Of a stretch of 64,000 bases of DNA, positions 1 through 13,860 are shown one piece after another. The notes beneath the pieces were generated by a model. The model searched no databases. It was not told the DNA's origin and saw only the letters and a list, made by a program, of their open reading frames with translations. A program made the translations under genes and the position numbers. Source of the stretch: Ottelia alismoides (lineage: Eukaryota > Streptophyta > Magnoliopsida > Alismatales > Hydrocharitaceae); assembly GCA_037367405.1 (NCBI GenBank), contig JAZKJV010008883.1:1550001-1614000 (forward strand). Reading direction: 5' to 3'. How positions within the stretch are numbered: position 1 is the stretch's first letter; every line of letters starts with the position of its first letter.

Positions 1-1126
1 GTGAGGAAGGCATCCTGAGGTAGAAGACGGTCTCTGGACTGTTGGATCGAGTGATCCAATGGCCAGAAGAAAGGGCGCAAGAGAAGGGCCCGGATTAGAT
101 CCTGGAGTCGAGATCGGATGGCATTGGGCGTGACGCGTGGCGGGCACAGGTGAAGGCGTAAAAGGACGACTGGGATGAGATCTAGAAGATCTGATCGAAG
201 GGCTAAGGATAGTGCGGAAGTATGTGGTGGGGATGGAAGGTTTTTGGAGAAGATCAGACGGTTCACAAGTCAACACGTGGCGTGCTGAGGGTGAGGCGCT
301 AGAGGACGGAAGGGATTTGATCTTGAGATGATCGGAGTTTTAAGATCAGCTGGGAGAATGGATGGCTCAGATCTGGAGAGAAGGAGAGAGATCGGACGGT
401 GGAGAAAAGGGGCATGTGGCGCATTATGAGCTGGTCGCGTGGCGCAACCAGAGGGCGCCACGTGGCCTAATCTGAGTGGTCGAAAGAAAATGTAGAATAA
501 GAGAAGAGAAGATGACCGAATTTGGAAAAACGTAAAACATGAAAGTTGTTGATCTTGATGAGATCTACAAGTTCCATGTTGATCAAAATGGATATGAGGT
601 CAAATAAAATACAAAAAATACCAGGGTACAAATTTACATACATATAATGTACAATGGGGTCCCAAAACCCAAGTTTTGCATACTAGCTCCGATTTAAATG
701 AAATTGGTCTCATTTTGAAGGTCTCTGAATATGTATTAATCTAAAAGTGAGTAGACCTAGATCGGAGGTTGTATGAGATAGATATGTGCATTCTAAGTTC
801 TAAGGTCTCCAACTGGGTTTGGGATTTTATTGGGTAATTTTACAAATTAGGAATTTTTGGTCTTTTCCTTATATTATTAGTTAGTAATATATACAGTGTA
901 GAATTGGTTTTATTAACTTTGAAGTGAGTATAAAATACAAATAAATAGGTGAGTAATTACAAGTGAATTGGGCTTCTTATTTAATGCAAATATGAATGCT
1001 AAAATGCAAATATTACTTATGCATGCCTGAATGCTAATTATGCAAGATAAGGGGAATTATGCAGCTAATTGCTCGGGAACAAGACTCTATTTTCAACTTT
1101 AAGAGTGATGAATTACCGATTCATCA
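1..1126 (-). repeat. Partial Ty3-type LTR (family D), cut by the window edge
   Basis: The stretch from about 540 to 1126 matches 30600-31389 in the same orientation, including the block around 655-700 and the terminal segment ending in GATTCATCA at 1118-1126. Read on the minus strand this is an LTR start, TGATGAATC. Orientation is set by the related copy at 2833, which directly follows a polypurine tract. The outer part (1-500) is GC-richer and has diverged. The base run ATATT (1127-1131) would be its target duplication, but the partner lies outside the window. No gene is seen; short open frames here are noise. Confidence 0.65.
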
Positions 1127-2817
1127 ATATTAAAAGTGATTTGAGGTTTATGAGTTCTATTCTACCTCCCTCTTCTACTAACCACTTGTCCTCCAATCTA
1201 GAGTCTGAACATTTTCCTATTCCTCCTTCACTCATTAAAAAGATCAAAAAATTGAAAATATAAAAAAGACCTAAAAATTGAAAAACCAGACAATATCATA
1301 AAAATTAAAAATGAAAAAAACCTAAAAAATCTGGACCCTACCTTGAGGGAAGCGGTCGCTAAGGAACTGATTCTAGAACATCCCTTAATAAAGGTCATAG
1401 AATACTTTCCCGACCTCAAAAGATCTGTGAAAAGTAAGTTAATGCCTAATGAGGTCGGGAAATAAATGAGCAGAACGGAAAAACATCTAGTGTCTATGGC
1501 CATCTCTTTGGTGATGGGGGAGAAAGACCAAGAGCCACAGAGTTAAGCAGTTGCCTGGAGTTGAGCGTGAAATCAAAGAGACCGCATTCACCCCATGCAC
1601 GGATTGATGGTGACTCATCTATAAGTATCCTCCTGACCTCCATTTGATAAGCTCAAACTCAGAACACTAAAGAAATCAAGAGTGATCGTTCAGCTGGCTA
1701 ACTGATCCATCAAATGATCGAGAGGGATTATTTCAGTCATCATCACTTTCCAAGGTGCTCCACTCAGAGTGGACTTTACGATCATTGATTTGAGCACCAA
1801 TGAGAGTTCATCCATACCCCTATTATTTTTAGGAAGCCGTTCTTAGCCTTGGCTAAGATGACTATAGATTGTGAGACTCAGATGATCAAGTTTCAAGCAT
1901 TGGGAACACACAAACCTTACCTGACCTCTGAGGACACAAGTTAACGCAAGACAACCCATACAGCTACAGACAACCATGATCGTCAAGAGGTAGATGAGTC
2001 CTACCAGTCTGCTACACCTGAGACATTGATTGTTGAGTCGACCATTGGTCATAAGATACTCACACCCCGAGATCACCACATCCATTAGGGGACTTCCTAA
2101 TCACCGATCACAATTTACCTTTTCCCCTGATGGGGATCTCGTGCGTCACCAAAATAAGAAAGGTGGGATCGCCTATTGCTTGCCTCACCACTGTTGTGAT
2201 ATCTTCTATAGAGGACTCACAACCAAAAGCTATCCATGAGTCAGACCCACTATTTTCTGACTGTCTTGACCATTTTAATGATCTGATTCCCATGCCTACA
2301 CTACCATAGCCAGTTGAACCCTTACATACTTACCTCCAGGACCTACAACAAAGGAGACAGCCAGGACCCAATTAACCCTTCTCAAGAAAATGGTTGCTCC
2401 ATCCTCTAGTTTGTTATCTAGTAAGAAGAAACCGAGTATTAATTCCTCCAAGTGTTCCCTGAACCCCTCAATACGTATCACTCTCCTCTTCCTCTTAATG
2501 CTTCAGGTTCAATGTTTAACACATTGAACCTGAAGAGCTAACACACCTCATATGCAACAGACAGTTATTCAATGTTCACGTGGGATGCTTTGGGAGGGGG
2601 TTAATCTAAGATGACTTCTGAGTTAGACTTGGATGATGACTTGTAGATCTTAGAGATTGTTGCCTTTAAAACCCTAATTCTCATAAGGAGTTCCATCACA
2701 TTATAAATCTAAAGGTCAAGTCGAGCTTCATTTTCACCTTGTGTTCATGACCTTTGTATAGAACCCAATCTCATTTCACTTATGTATACATTTTAGTTGC
2801 TCGGGGATGAGTAATGT
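1127..2817 (+). pseudogene. Decayed Ty3/gypsy internal region with an aspartic protease remnant
   Basis: Between about 1640 and 1965 the plus strand reads like the second half of a Ty3 retrotransposon protease. A segment with PLRVDFTIIDL is followed, after a frameshift near 1832, by KPFLALAKMTIDCE. This corresponds to the ILGRPFLATAK motif that closes this domain in plant Ty3 elements. The frame carries several stops. No reverse transcriptase or integrase is visible between this remnant and the polypurine tract only about 850 bases downstream, so the element lost most of pol or was a deletion derivative. Bases 1327-1500 may be gag or pol debris, but I cannot assign them. The 3' end of the block carries a motif related to the one preceding the tract in elements A and B. 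Confidence 0.6.
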
Positions 2818-2832
2818 TTAAGTATAAGGGGT
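2818..2832 (+). other. Polypurine tract of the family D element
   Basis: TTAAGTATAAGGGGT lies directly before TGATGAATATG, the start of an LTR. The preceding TTGCTCGGGGATGAG run is a degenerate copy of the hairpin motif found before the tracts of elements A and B. This is the second-strand primer site and fixes the plus orientation of this element. Confidence 0.65.
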
Positions 2833-5007
2833 TGATGAATATGTGATCCATCACTTTAGAAGATGAAATAGAGCTTTGTTCCCAGGTAATTAATTGCATT
2901 TAATCATTTATATTACATTATTAGCATTCATGCATGTGTAAATAATATTCATATTTTATCATTCAGAATCACATCAATAAGAGGCCAGAGATTGTGTATA
3001 TTATCACTTGTATATTAACATACCTTCTCTATTTTTATTTATTTTATACTAACTCTAAATCCAATAAAATTAACTCCTCAATATACATATTTGTAATCTT
3101 ATAAATGAAAAATATCAGAAAAATACTAGCATGTATAGTTGTTAAATAAACCAAAACCCTGATTCTAGGATAAAAAGTTGCAAAGTCAAATATCTCTCAC
3201 ATTCACTCTCCTATGAATTCGTACTTACTTTTGAACTAATGTATATTCAATTATCTACAAATCAAGATCAAATTCAAAAGAATCAGAGTTCATACGTGAA
3301 ACTTGGGTTTTGGGTCCTAATTGTATATCGTATATATTGACCAATTCGACCTTATCATTTTATGTACATAATTAACTCTTTATGTTTTATTTCTTTTCAT
3401 TTATTTTCTTTGATTTATGTTTGATAAAGTGTGCAAAAAAATCAAATCTAAAATGAGTTTAAAATCAAAGAAAATGAATCATTCTGAGTCTCTGTACTTA
3501 GTCTGTACATAAGTCCCATTTATTTTATTTCTTTATTTTCTTAATTATTAAACAACCATAAAATTAGATTAATATGTAAATATTTTGATTTGAAAACTTC
3601 CTTTCCTCAATCTTGATTTACATATAAATTTCCAGAATCATGATATCAATTAAACTGAAGAGACTAAAACTTTCATGGATATCACATAATTATTTAGTTT
3701 TAGTTAAGCTGGTATATGAGTAGGTCCGACAAAACCCCTTTATGGCTTCTTCTATTTCTCAATAAAAAGAAATATGACCAACAGTAGTTCGAATATATAT
3801 ATATACAATAAATTTCTTTTTTTATGCTTCTTACTATTAGATAGTTCCCATAAATCTCATGATAGGTACCCAAGGATTCATATCGTACTTTATATTTTAT
3901 CCAATTTTATTTGAATTTCACCTTATTTAAAAATCACAAAAAAATATAAAACATAAAAAATACAGTATTCTATGTATATAGAATACCACCAAAAATACAC
4001 TTTATACATACGACTTCTTTTGATCCTGATTCCTTCATAAAGTTGTAGATCTCATCAAGACAAACAACTTTCATGAAGACTGTTTTTTATTTGACATTAT
4101 TTTCTATTTTATTTCGTTTTTATGTTAATGTATTTTTTGAATTTTGTGGAGGCGATACATGTCGTTCTAGGAGTCGACACGTAGCCCCCACTTAATCCCT
4201 CTTAGCTGCCCTCATCTCGGACCGTTGGATGAGGTACTCCTTCATCCAATGGCCCAGATTATGCCCCCTTTTTATTTAATTTTTTATTTTATTATTACTT
4301 CTTACCACGTGTCCATATCTCGACCATTCGATCTCAACCGATCGAACGGCCGAGGACTCTTCTTCCTCCTCGAGACTTGCGGGCAACGACGGCCTCTGTC
4401 ACTGCCTCTACCTCTGCCTCCCTTGTTCACCGCTCTACCCCTCCTAGACAAAGTTGCTTCTCCATGAGTCCATCTCTTCCTACCTCTCCACCCTTTTCGT
4501 TGAGACCTAACGACCACATCAAAAACCTCACAGAGCTAATATTCACTCGGATCCGCCACTTTGTGCTTCAACGAAGAAAGGGAGAGAGATCAAAAAGCCT
4601 CATCAGTGATAGTGGCATATCATCTTCCTCGAACAAAGACCTTTCATAGGTGAGATCTAAAAGGTGGAGAATCTTCTATTGCAGCCTCTCCCTGAAAGTG
4701 TAGCCAAGCTCATCGCTTACCAGTGACTTGAGCAATGACCTGATTAAAGCTCCTTGAGCTTTGATCTTCTCCCAGGCACCATCCCTCCACCATCTCAGGT
4801 AAAGAGTATCTCATCCCTTTTTCTCTTCCTAGTATGCCTTCTTTTGTTTTTCTATTTCTATTTCGCTGATGCATCTCTTCTCTTCTTGAAATTTCAATCT
4901 TCTTCTCTGATTTAATTAAACCCCAATTTTTCTCCATCATTCTTCTCTTACAATCGATGCTGAGATCAAGGATCTACAAATAAACACTATAGCTATGAAC
5001 AAGTTGT
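2833..5007 (+). repeat. Plus-strand 3' LTR of the family D element, right end cut by copia-C
   Basis: The LTR starts TGATGAATATG. It is the reverse complement of the LTR fragment at 1-1126 and of the solo LTR at 28327-31389. For example, 2833-2880 mirrors 1070-1126, the block near 3295-3320 mirrors 655-675, and 4035-4100 (guide sequence AGATCTCATCAAGACAAAC) mirrors 545-600. A pyrimidine-rich stretch with short direct repeats fills 4380-4960. No coding gene is supported. The far end is not seen as a clean CA terminus, because copia-C begins at 5008. Confidence 0.6.
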
Positions 5008-7441
5008 TGAATGGAGGATATATTGTCTCATGCATCACATAAGCATGGAGATCGAATCGTATTCAATCTAGGTCGAATAGTCATATTAGTCGATGGTGCA
5101 GCAGAATTTAAAAAAATGATGAAACCACATGGAAAGGAAATAATTCTCATGGTGTTTTATCATGATCACATGAGTATGAGGTTTAACTCTTAAAGCATGA
5201 TCGTGATCTAAAAGTCTCTAAAATAAGAAGCATCATGTCTCAAGTCTGATCTGACGAGAGAACACTTATGGGTGTGTGGATGAGATGCGTGCTTCCCATA
5301 ATCTAAGGCGATGATCCAAGCAAAAAATCTCTTGATTTCGTTAACAAAATCTGACATATTCCTTAAGAGTACGAATCATCGAAGAAGATGAAGATCCACA
5401 AATAATAAATACGGCAACACACCGACAATGCGATGACAATCACAGTCTCCACGAACTTCATGTGCACAGCCAGAAAGGTTAGCGAGGGAGAGAGGATAGG
5501 CATGTGGTAAGAGATAGTTGTTGCAACAATTGCATTCCTAATTGATAAAAGAGAGCTAGGGTTAGTCTCTCTTTTATAGCACAATGGATGGTGGAGTTGC
5601 ACTTCTAATTAATAATTAATGGTTGAGATTCAAATATTATACTTGTGCTCCAAGTATAATAGAAATCAGAATTAATAAATAAATTATTAATTCATGCTCC
5701 AAAATTTAATCTTAAAATAATTCTTTCTCATGAATAAAGAGAAAAGAGAGAGAGAGAGAGAGGGAGAGAGAGAGAGAGAGACTCGTTCCAAAAATGAGGA
5801 AAGGAGATAGCCTCCTTCCTCATTTGCACTATGAATGCCCAACATGGAATTGGAGAGATATTTCTCTCTAAAATTATCTTGATGTAATCTTATTATACCA
5901 TATCTTTATTTATAGAGATATTTTATCAATAATATATCACCAAATAATTTGCAAATTATTTGTAACAATTGTAAATAGACCATTGATATTTATGAATCAT
6001 ATTTATACATCCAAAACTAAATGTAATTCACATTTACATTTAATTTACTCAATGTGAATTCAATTCACATTAATATTTAAATTGTGAATCCTATTCATAA
6101 TTAATTCTATCTATGATTTGTGGATCATATCCACGTTAATTTCACCTATAATAATATCTAAATAATGTGAATCACATACATATTATTTATGGTAATTAAA
6201 TTTAATTTAATCATCATTATTTTTCTTTATTTTACAATGCTCAGATTTAATCTATTGGAACTATTCTAGAACTCTTTAAAGAATAGTGTGTCTTCTCATC
6301 GGATACTTGGAGATAAGGATAGGGCGACTGTATATTCCACATATAGTGACTTGGATAGTGAGCTCTAATCTCACATCCAGATCTAGAAGACCTCTAAGAG
6401 ATATCTGATCAAGTCAGTCAAAATATCCAATCTTCTCATTGCATTTGAATCATATTCAGATCAATGACCAATATTTAGACTAAGATTGGATAACTAATCT
6501 ACTGAGTTGAGTCACTAAAATCCAAACTCGTTTCATCACTCCCTCGGAATGAAAGTACCATGGTAATACAATCGATTAATATCATATTACCATTGAGTAT
6601 TCCTTATACATGTACACTCTACATACTTGAAGACTGAGAATAAACCTGAAGTTCTGATCTTATTTGAATTGTCTCCTTTAGGGTTTAAATTTTAAGTTTC
6701 TCATTTGATCATTAGGAGTTGGTATCAATCATTGCTTTCCAAAAGCATATGTCATACCTTTAAATCATATCTTGCTTTCAAAATAATAAGACCAATGTTG
6801 GAATTTAATTTATCTCAATATCTCATGAGTGGGCTCATGTCTTCCAGTTCAGTACTGAACATGTACGATCCCTTTGAGAGATCGTATTACGCATATGCAC
6901 TCGTATGCACACGAGCTCACAGGTATATAGATCTTAATTAGGTCATCAACCTAATGGTCTACCTAATGTACATACTTAGACATATAGTAATACGTCTATC
7001 CCCAATCAGAGGATGCATGCTTATACGTAATAGCATACGACATAGGCCATATCGATCTTGCAAGGTCAACTCTTTGACTTGACTCATCCAACACCTCCGA
7101 ACCTCTATTCATATGCAGAGGACATGCATCAAGATGTCAATTGGATGTCAGCCTTTGGAGCAATTATTGCCATTTCCTTCTCAGACTAGAGATCCCTTCT
7201 TGAATCGCATGACAATGTGGTTGAGTCCTTAATCTAACTATTTAGATATTCAATCCTACACTAGCCTCTATGATCAACTTTTGGATCAACAATTATATGA
7301 TATCAAGATGATCATGATACATAATTGTAATTGTAGTAAGGGACTTGTTATACATATTAGTTATTTTTCATTTCAGGTTAAGGAGTGATCTGCAACAACT
7401 TTTATTGCATAATGTCTCTCCATGGGCTCGCATATCCAACA
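5008..7441 (-). repeat. copia-C left LTR (its 3' LTR)
   Basis: On the minus strand it runs from TGTTGGATATG (ending at 7441) to CTCCATTCA (starting at 5008). It aligns along its length with 12877-14925 plus 36457-37138. It contains a GA microsatellite near 5745-5781 and many AT-rich short repeats. No protein is encoded. Confidence 0.75.
5745..5781. repeat. GA microsatellite
   Basis: A run of GA dinucleotides with one GGG interruption, inside the copia-C left LTR. A shorter GA run occurs at the matching place in the LTR fragment at 37200-37215. Confidence 0.9.
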
Positions 7442-7456
7442 ACCCCCCACTAGCCC
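7442..7456 (-). other. copia-C polypurine tract
   Basis: On the minus strand GGGCTAGTGGGGGGT directly precedes the LTR start TGTTGGATATG. The position and purine run are typical of the plus-strand primer of an LTR retrotransposon. Confidence 0.75.
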
Positions 7457-8549
7457 AAAGAGCTATTAATGGGCTAATCTTTAAACCCACACTCATGTTC
7501 TAATCATAGGTCATGCAGACAAATAGCTTCGTTGGTTGGCTAGTCACTTTGTCCTGAGAGACTATGTCATGTCATTTTACAGACTTGCATATACCCTAAT
7601 AGTACTCGCATCTCATGTGAATGTTGCATCTTATGCAACTAACACTTAGTCTTGTTAAGATAGTTATAGTACCTTGCGTCTTGCTAGTTTTAGCCTTTCA
7701 GTAACATAGCTCAACAACTATCATAATCACTAAGGGATTTATATTATTCTTATCAGAATACCCTTATGCCTGAAGATTTCTATCTCCTTAGACAAAGACA
7801 TATTCTTAAGTCTTTTAAGGTATATATAGATAAGCCTTTGAGATCACTATTTCTAAAATCCTAAGTCCTTGAAGATATGATTTTAATATCACTATCTCTG
7901 AAGTCTTGTGTCTTTGAAGATGTTTTTATTACAACAATCAAGTGGTTTATCTCCACAATAGGATTGTCAAAAGTTTACCACTCCTACTGCATGGCAGATA
8001 TTTGGTCTTTGTGCATGCCGTGGTATACACCAGGCTTCTCATGGCTAATTCACGAGGGCATGCAACTATAGCATTCACATCCTCAACACTTGAGATGATA
8101 TATGTTTAGATAGGTCACTATTATATCTTAAGGAAATGACTCCTTCTTTGGAATACCCCACGAGGGATCTATCCAAGGCATACCCCTGATGTGATGGTCC
8201 CAGTGCCCTCTTTCTTTGCTTCTAAAAATTCAGAACAAAAATCTAATAGATATCCTTTATATATTTTATCTCAAAGGTATAAGATGACCAGATTATAAAA
8301 TACTTATTATCATCCTTATATTATTCCAAATGATTAGGATTCTATCTACATTTCGTACGATGAACACAATCGCACCCCTAATAAGCTTCGCACGGTACAT
8401 CAGGATTTTGTATAGTATCATACCTTTATAATTTTATCAAATTTGATGTTCCAGTGACAAGAAGCATGTTTAAACCCATAGATGGAGTACCTTATCTTGC
8501 ACACTTCTCCTTTCTCAACTATGAAGTACCGGAGATTTTTCATATGAAT
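7457..8549 (-). other. copia-C interior, no recognisable protein
   Basis: The end of pol (late reverse transcriptase and RNase H) would be expected here, but every frame is full of stops and I could not place a motif. The reverse complement of 7930-8000 recurs at about 38880-38960, showing that a related copy lies there in the opposite orientation. Confidence 0.5.
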
Positions 8550-8800
8550 ATCCTCATTGAGGTATCAATTGAGGAATGCAATCTTGACTTCCATCTTCCA
8601 GATGTCATAGTCAAGTTGTGTAGCTATAGTTAGCAATATTCGGATGGGTATAAGCATGGTCATGGGATAGAAAGTCTCATCGCAAGAAATTTTTTCTCTC
8701 TATGTGTAGCCTTTGTCCATGAGCCGTGTTTTGAAGGTCTATACCTTCCTTTTTGTTCCCTCTTTCTTTTGAAGATCTATTACAACTAATGGGTTTTACC
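8550..8800 (-). pseudogene. Remnant of copia reverse transcriptase (copia-C)
   Basis: Read on the minus strand in shifting frames, this stretch follows the start of a plant copia reverse transcriptase. A KRKRGTKRK-like linker and a RLMAKGYT segment (family motif KARLVAKGYTQ) come first. A DETFYPMTML segment (family ETFSPVAML) and IRILLTIATQLDYDIWKMEVKIAFL (family IRILLAIAA..DYEIWQMDVKTAFL; listed as loose matches) follow. The catalytic YVDD would fall further left and was not found. Multiple frameshifts and stops make it non-functional. Confidence 0.65.
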
Positions 8801-9269
8801 CTTTAGGTGGATCCTGGAGGATCCACGTAAAACATTTTTACATGTAGTTTATGTTAAACTTTATTATTAACATCCATATCTCCACATCATGATCCTCATA
8901 TTATTCATCACATGAAGTTGGATTATTATTGGATTCTTTTGATACATGAAATCCATATCCTTTAGGTGGTCTCACCACCCTCAAACTGATTTGAATATGC
9001 ATGAGTATTTCATCTTCAATTATCTCTTTAGTTTATGGTTTTAGGAATCTCATTATCATCTTAGGATACTATGAGTTCCTTTACTCCATTTTTTCTTAAC
9101 TCTTAAGGAAGGCATCCTTTAAGAATCGTATCCTTAGAGATGAAATATGTAAGAATCTCATGATCATAAAGTAGATGTTCACTACCATCCTTTACATATC
9201 CAATGAAGTAGTATTTTATAGTGCAAGATTCTAGCTCATTTGCGCCCACATTTTTGTCATGGACTAAGA

Positions 9270-9535
9270 AACCCTAAATCCTCAAGTGTCGAACGTGAGC
9301 TTGGTTCCAAACAATAGCTCATGAGGAGATTTGGGTACAAATTTGCTTGGAATCTTATTAAGGATATAAATTACAGTCTCTACTACATATATCCAAACAA
9401 ATAAGAGGTAGGTGTGCTAAGAATTATCATTCATTTGATCATGTTAAACATGATCCTATAGTATCTCCCTACATCTCCATTGAGTTGAGGTGTTCTTGGA
9501 GGAGTGAGGTAGGAACAATATTCCTTTCTCTATAA
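9270..9535 (-). pseudogene. Remnant of copia integrase C-terminal part (copia-C)
   Basis: Minus-strand reading shows TPQLNGDVGR (family TPQQNGVAER, carrying the catalytic glutamate, here lost). It continues into a stretch equivalent to the SFWGYALETA segment and ends in STLEDLG, matching the LRIWGC turn of copia integrases after a frameshift. Order and spacing agree with a copia integrase lying upstream of the reverse transcriptase remnant at 8550-8800. Stops and frameshifts throughout mark it as dead. Confidence 0.6.
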
Positions 9536-12500
9536 GGTATTCATCTTCCTCCTAACTTTTGGTTATCAAAATTATGAAATCTTTGAATATTTCAAAAGTT
9601 TCTACCATGTAAGGTAGAAAACCCACACCATGAATGATCATTAATGGATATCACATATCATAAATGTCCAATGTTGTATGGATGATCCACATACATCAAT
9701 ATGTATGAGGTATTGAATACCTTTGCATCTAACACCATTCCCGGAGAAGGGTGCCTTGGACATTCTACTATGAATACAGTATTCCCAAGTAGGTAAGCTC
9801 TAAACTTTTAGACAATCAAAAGTATTATATATTACTAGTCTATTGATCTTATCAACATACATATGTCCAAGTCTTGGTTCTAGATCATTGTCAATTGATC
9901 TTCATCCTCCTTTTGATCTTTGAAGGTTTAATTTATAGTATTAGAAATATCAATGAATCATTCGTTAATATTCTAATTTTGTAAAGTCCTCTAAATGTTG
10001 GAATACCATATGAAATATATCCTTCATAACTCTTTATGAGAGTTCTATCTCTAACACATATCGAAATAAACGGTGAATCCTAACATCTAGGTCATAGAAA
10101 CACTCTTGAAGATAAAGTCTCTCCTACTGAAATGTGGTAGTCATCTATCCAATGATGATTGTTGCAAATATTACATCAAATCCCATGTGGATGACTATTA
10201 ACCTTAAGATCAAGTTTTCTAGTCTTCTAAAACATGTACAACTGATGCCAAGTGTTATTAGAAGAATGAGATATAACTACCCAACTTCAATCTTATCCAA
10301 TAAGTAAGTCTGTTTTAATGATGAATTATTGTTGTAGAATATCTTGATGCATTATCTGCTTCCTTCTCTAATGATTCTAGATAGTATGGATAGTCATACT
10401 TCCACTATTATGGCTCGTTGCATTATTCGCAGTCTTCCAACTTCTTGGATATCATAGGTATGGAAGTCACAAAAGTACAATCAACTCTTAACTTTCCCTT
10501 CTTCTTACTATGGGTCAAGACCCTCGCTTCCAGTATGTTTCTATGATACATAAACAACCATTTCTTATGATAAATGATCTCTCTAATTGAACATGTCCTC
10601 AACGGACTTCAATATGAGAGTATTTTCAACATTTATACTTGCTCCATCCTAGTCATATAATATCAAATTACGAAGCTTCATGAAGGACTTCAAAATACAT
10701 AGTAGATTGATAACACTCATCATATCCACATCCATCTTGACTCTTAAGACTTTGGTTCAATCAAGTACTTGAACATTTTTTAGTACATCACCTCCTATGG
10801 AGTCACTATTCTGCATAATGCAGTGAACCATGTCACTCGTGATTAAATGTTGAAAATGCATATCTTTGTCAAAACATGTCCTTAGGTTCCAGGATGATCT
10901 CGATCATTATGATCAAACATCGACATGTTACTTCCAAAGCACACTCGATGAGGGATCGGGACCAGAGCGACATACAAACCTTTTTGCCTAATTAATTGTG
11001 TCCTCATCATTATGAGGAATCTTGCATATTGTAACCACATACATTTTGTGTCCAACTGCACATACTGTATCTAAATCATGAATCTATCGATGATACTACC
11101 TATTATTGAGTATATATTGAGTGGATTTAAATGAAAGTTATTTAAAAAATATAATTTGCATATTTATTTACTTTGATTAATATTATTATTATTTTAAATC
11201 AAAATTGTCTCACTTGTTAATATTACTTTAAAAGTATGTTCCCTTTTCAACTTTCAAAGCATGAGGTAAGCCAACCAATGTACCTCAAGCGAGATTTGGG
11301 GTCTCCCTTCCACTTTCATCGTACCTCAATAATATGAGAAAATGCACCACGGTAAAGGAAGCAGGAACTCTTTTTGCCTTACAAATCCAACGTCCATTCC
11401 CAATTCACCTTTGACACCCGAGCCCAGCATTCTTGAGGTGATGTTGACTCGTTGTCAATTGAACCAACCGTTAATTGGAATAGTACTCGCTATACGCAAT
11501 CGAATATTGTCTCAATTATATGAGGAACAATATTGTGGTCACTATGCATACATCATATCTTTTTCAAGAAGCAGAGAGCATGATCTATGTCCACTTGTGC
11601 CTTGGAGCTATGACTATGCATAGGCATCTTCTCAGTATAGTCCATGACGAAGGTACCCTCCGCCTTGACAGGAGACTATGGATGCCATCATATGATCCTC
11701 TATATCCTATTCAAATTGTTGATTAATCATTTTTTACGTATTCTTGTGACTAATCATTTCAAGAGAAATTCAGACATTTTTAATTATAGAATGTGATTAA
11801 TTAGATCAGATTAACTAAATCATATTAAATTAATATCAATCTAATACAACTAACAAACAAATGATGTTTAATATAATTTTATTATACATTACACGCCCTC
11901 ACAAGTACCTATTATTCTTATTTTAGTTGTTAAAGTACGCAATGATTTCTTCATGCCACCCTTCTTTGAATTAGATCTAGTCAGGTGTTCAGATATATTG
12001 AGAGGGAGAATTTTCTTCTATAGCAAGGCATTAATAAGGCAACCAATTTAGCATACCTAGGCCTAGACATCTTTACCATTCCTATTTGGGATAACACAAT
12101 TGGATCAAATTGTACTAGTGATTTTATCGATCTTTCCGTCGTGCATTACACTATATAATAAATACTCGGAAATTTTAGAATTAAAGTAATTTTAATTACC
12201 ATAAATTTCTAGTATCTATCAAGCAACAATTTGTTTTACATTCGAATTAATTAACTATAACTATTGTAGTTTAATTTGTATGTCATGAAACAATCAATCA
12301 ATCATGTTGGCAATCAAAAATTTCCTTAAATATTTAATTGGACTTCCAATCATGGTAATTATAAAATTTTCATGATTTATATTGCGTGAGAAACACAAAA
12401 AATGTCAATTAGATGATCTAATCAGCTACCGACTATAGCTGACCAAATATCCAATATCTAGAGCTATTAGACTCTGAATCACGTGAAATAAATTCACATG

Positions 12501-12861
12501 ATTTACTGGCTTAATTTAGGAAATTTATAAAGAATTTTTAACAAGTTTCGTGACAAGAAAACATTAAAATTATAATTTAGAGTTACGAAATTCACACAAA
12601 ATAAGACACTGCAAGAACTTTTCGAATTTAATATCCAATCGTCGTCAACTCTTGGTGTGACTTTTGAGATCATATACATACATTCCAAACATGATTTTAA
12701 ATCCCAAAATACTTTTAAAATAGGAGCAAATAATAGCCATACCAAATATGCATAAATTTGGTTCGAAATTGCACAAATGTGAGCAATCAAGTTCCCACAC
12801 AACCCTATATATGATGTCCCATCTTCATATGGTTTGAATCATATCCAAGACCTACGATCAA
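9536..12861 (-). other. copia-C interior where gag and protease would lie, no protein recognisable
   Basis: AT-rich sequence without an open frame longer than about 100 codons. I looked for a CCHC knuckle, a DSGA protease motif and integrase zinc residues on the minus strand and could not place any. It is probably decayed gag, protease and early integrase, inferred only from position. Confidence 0.4.
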
Positions 12862-12876
12862 GGTTTTGATACCACT
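12862..12876 (-). other. copia-C primer binding site (initiator tRNA-Met type)
   Basis: On the minus strand TGGTATCAAAACC lies two bases after the LTR end CATTCA. The first eight bases match the complement of the initiator tRNA-Met 3' end (TGGTATCA); the following bases are imperfect. This sets the minus orientation. Confidence 0.65.
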
Positions 12877-13529
12877 TGAATGGAGGAGATGATGACTCAT
12901 GCATCACAGAAGCATGAGAGTTGGATCGTATCTGACAAAAATAAGACTTGTCTTACATCATGGATTGGGAACTCTATTCCTAATCTTTTCCATAGTGATC
13001 ACACAAGTATAAGAGCTACCTCTTGAAGCGTGATTATGATCTTCTAGTCTCAAAGCAAAGAGATCTCCTGTCTAAAGTCTGATCGGACAGAGACAACACT
13101 TGCAAGGAGGGATATGAACTGCATGACTCCCGCAATCTACAGAGATGAGATGAGTCGTGAAGCTAATGATTTCATCATACAAAATCCTTCTCCTTTAAGC
13201 ACTTGGGGCATTGAAGAAGCAGAACCTCCATGTGAGAATGATAGAATCAATCTGGTAGCACGATGGTAGGGAGACGACTGTCCTGGACTCCAAATCCTGA
13301 GGGTCCTCTCCTCATAGTAGGTGTCCTCCATGATGTTCATAGGATGGAGGATCAAAAGCTATAATTTAGTCCTTATTCAATAAGAAATATGTCTTGATTT
13401 AACTTATTTTAGTTACCAATTAAATCAAGCAATGAATAAGGTAGAAATTTCATTATTATTGATTATTATCATAAATGGAAATTAATTCAGATTTCATTTA
13501 AATTGTCTTATAATCCGAATTTTTTAAAA

Positions 13530-13860
<331 letters not shown>

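Noticed and set aside
5736..5785. GA repeat as a possible regulatory element
   Set aside because: Simple microsatellite within a dead LTR; nothing ties it to a gene.
6705..6941. 78-codon frame in the copia-C left LTR
   Set aside because: The same place in the sister LTR (near 36460-36700) is not open; no domain.
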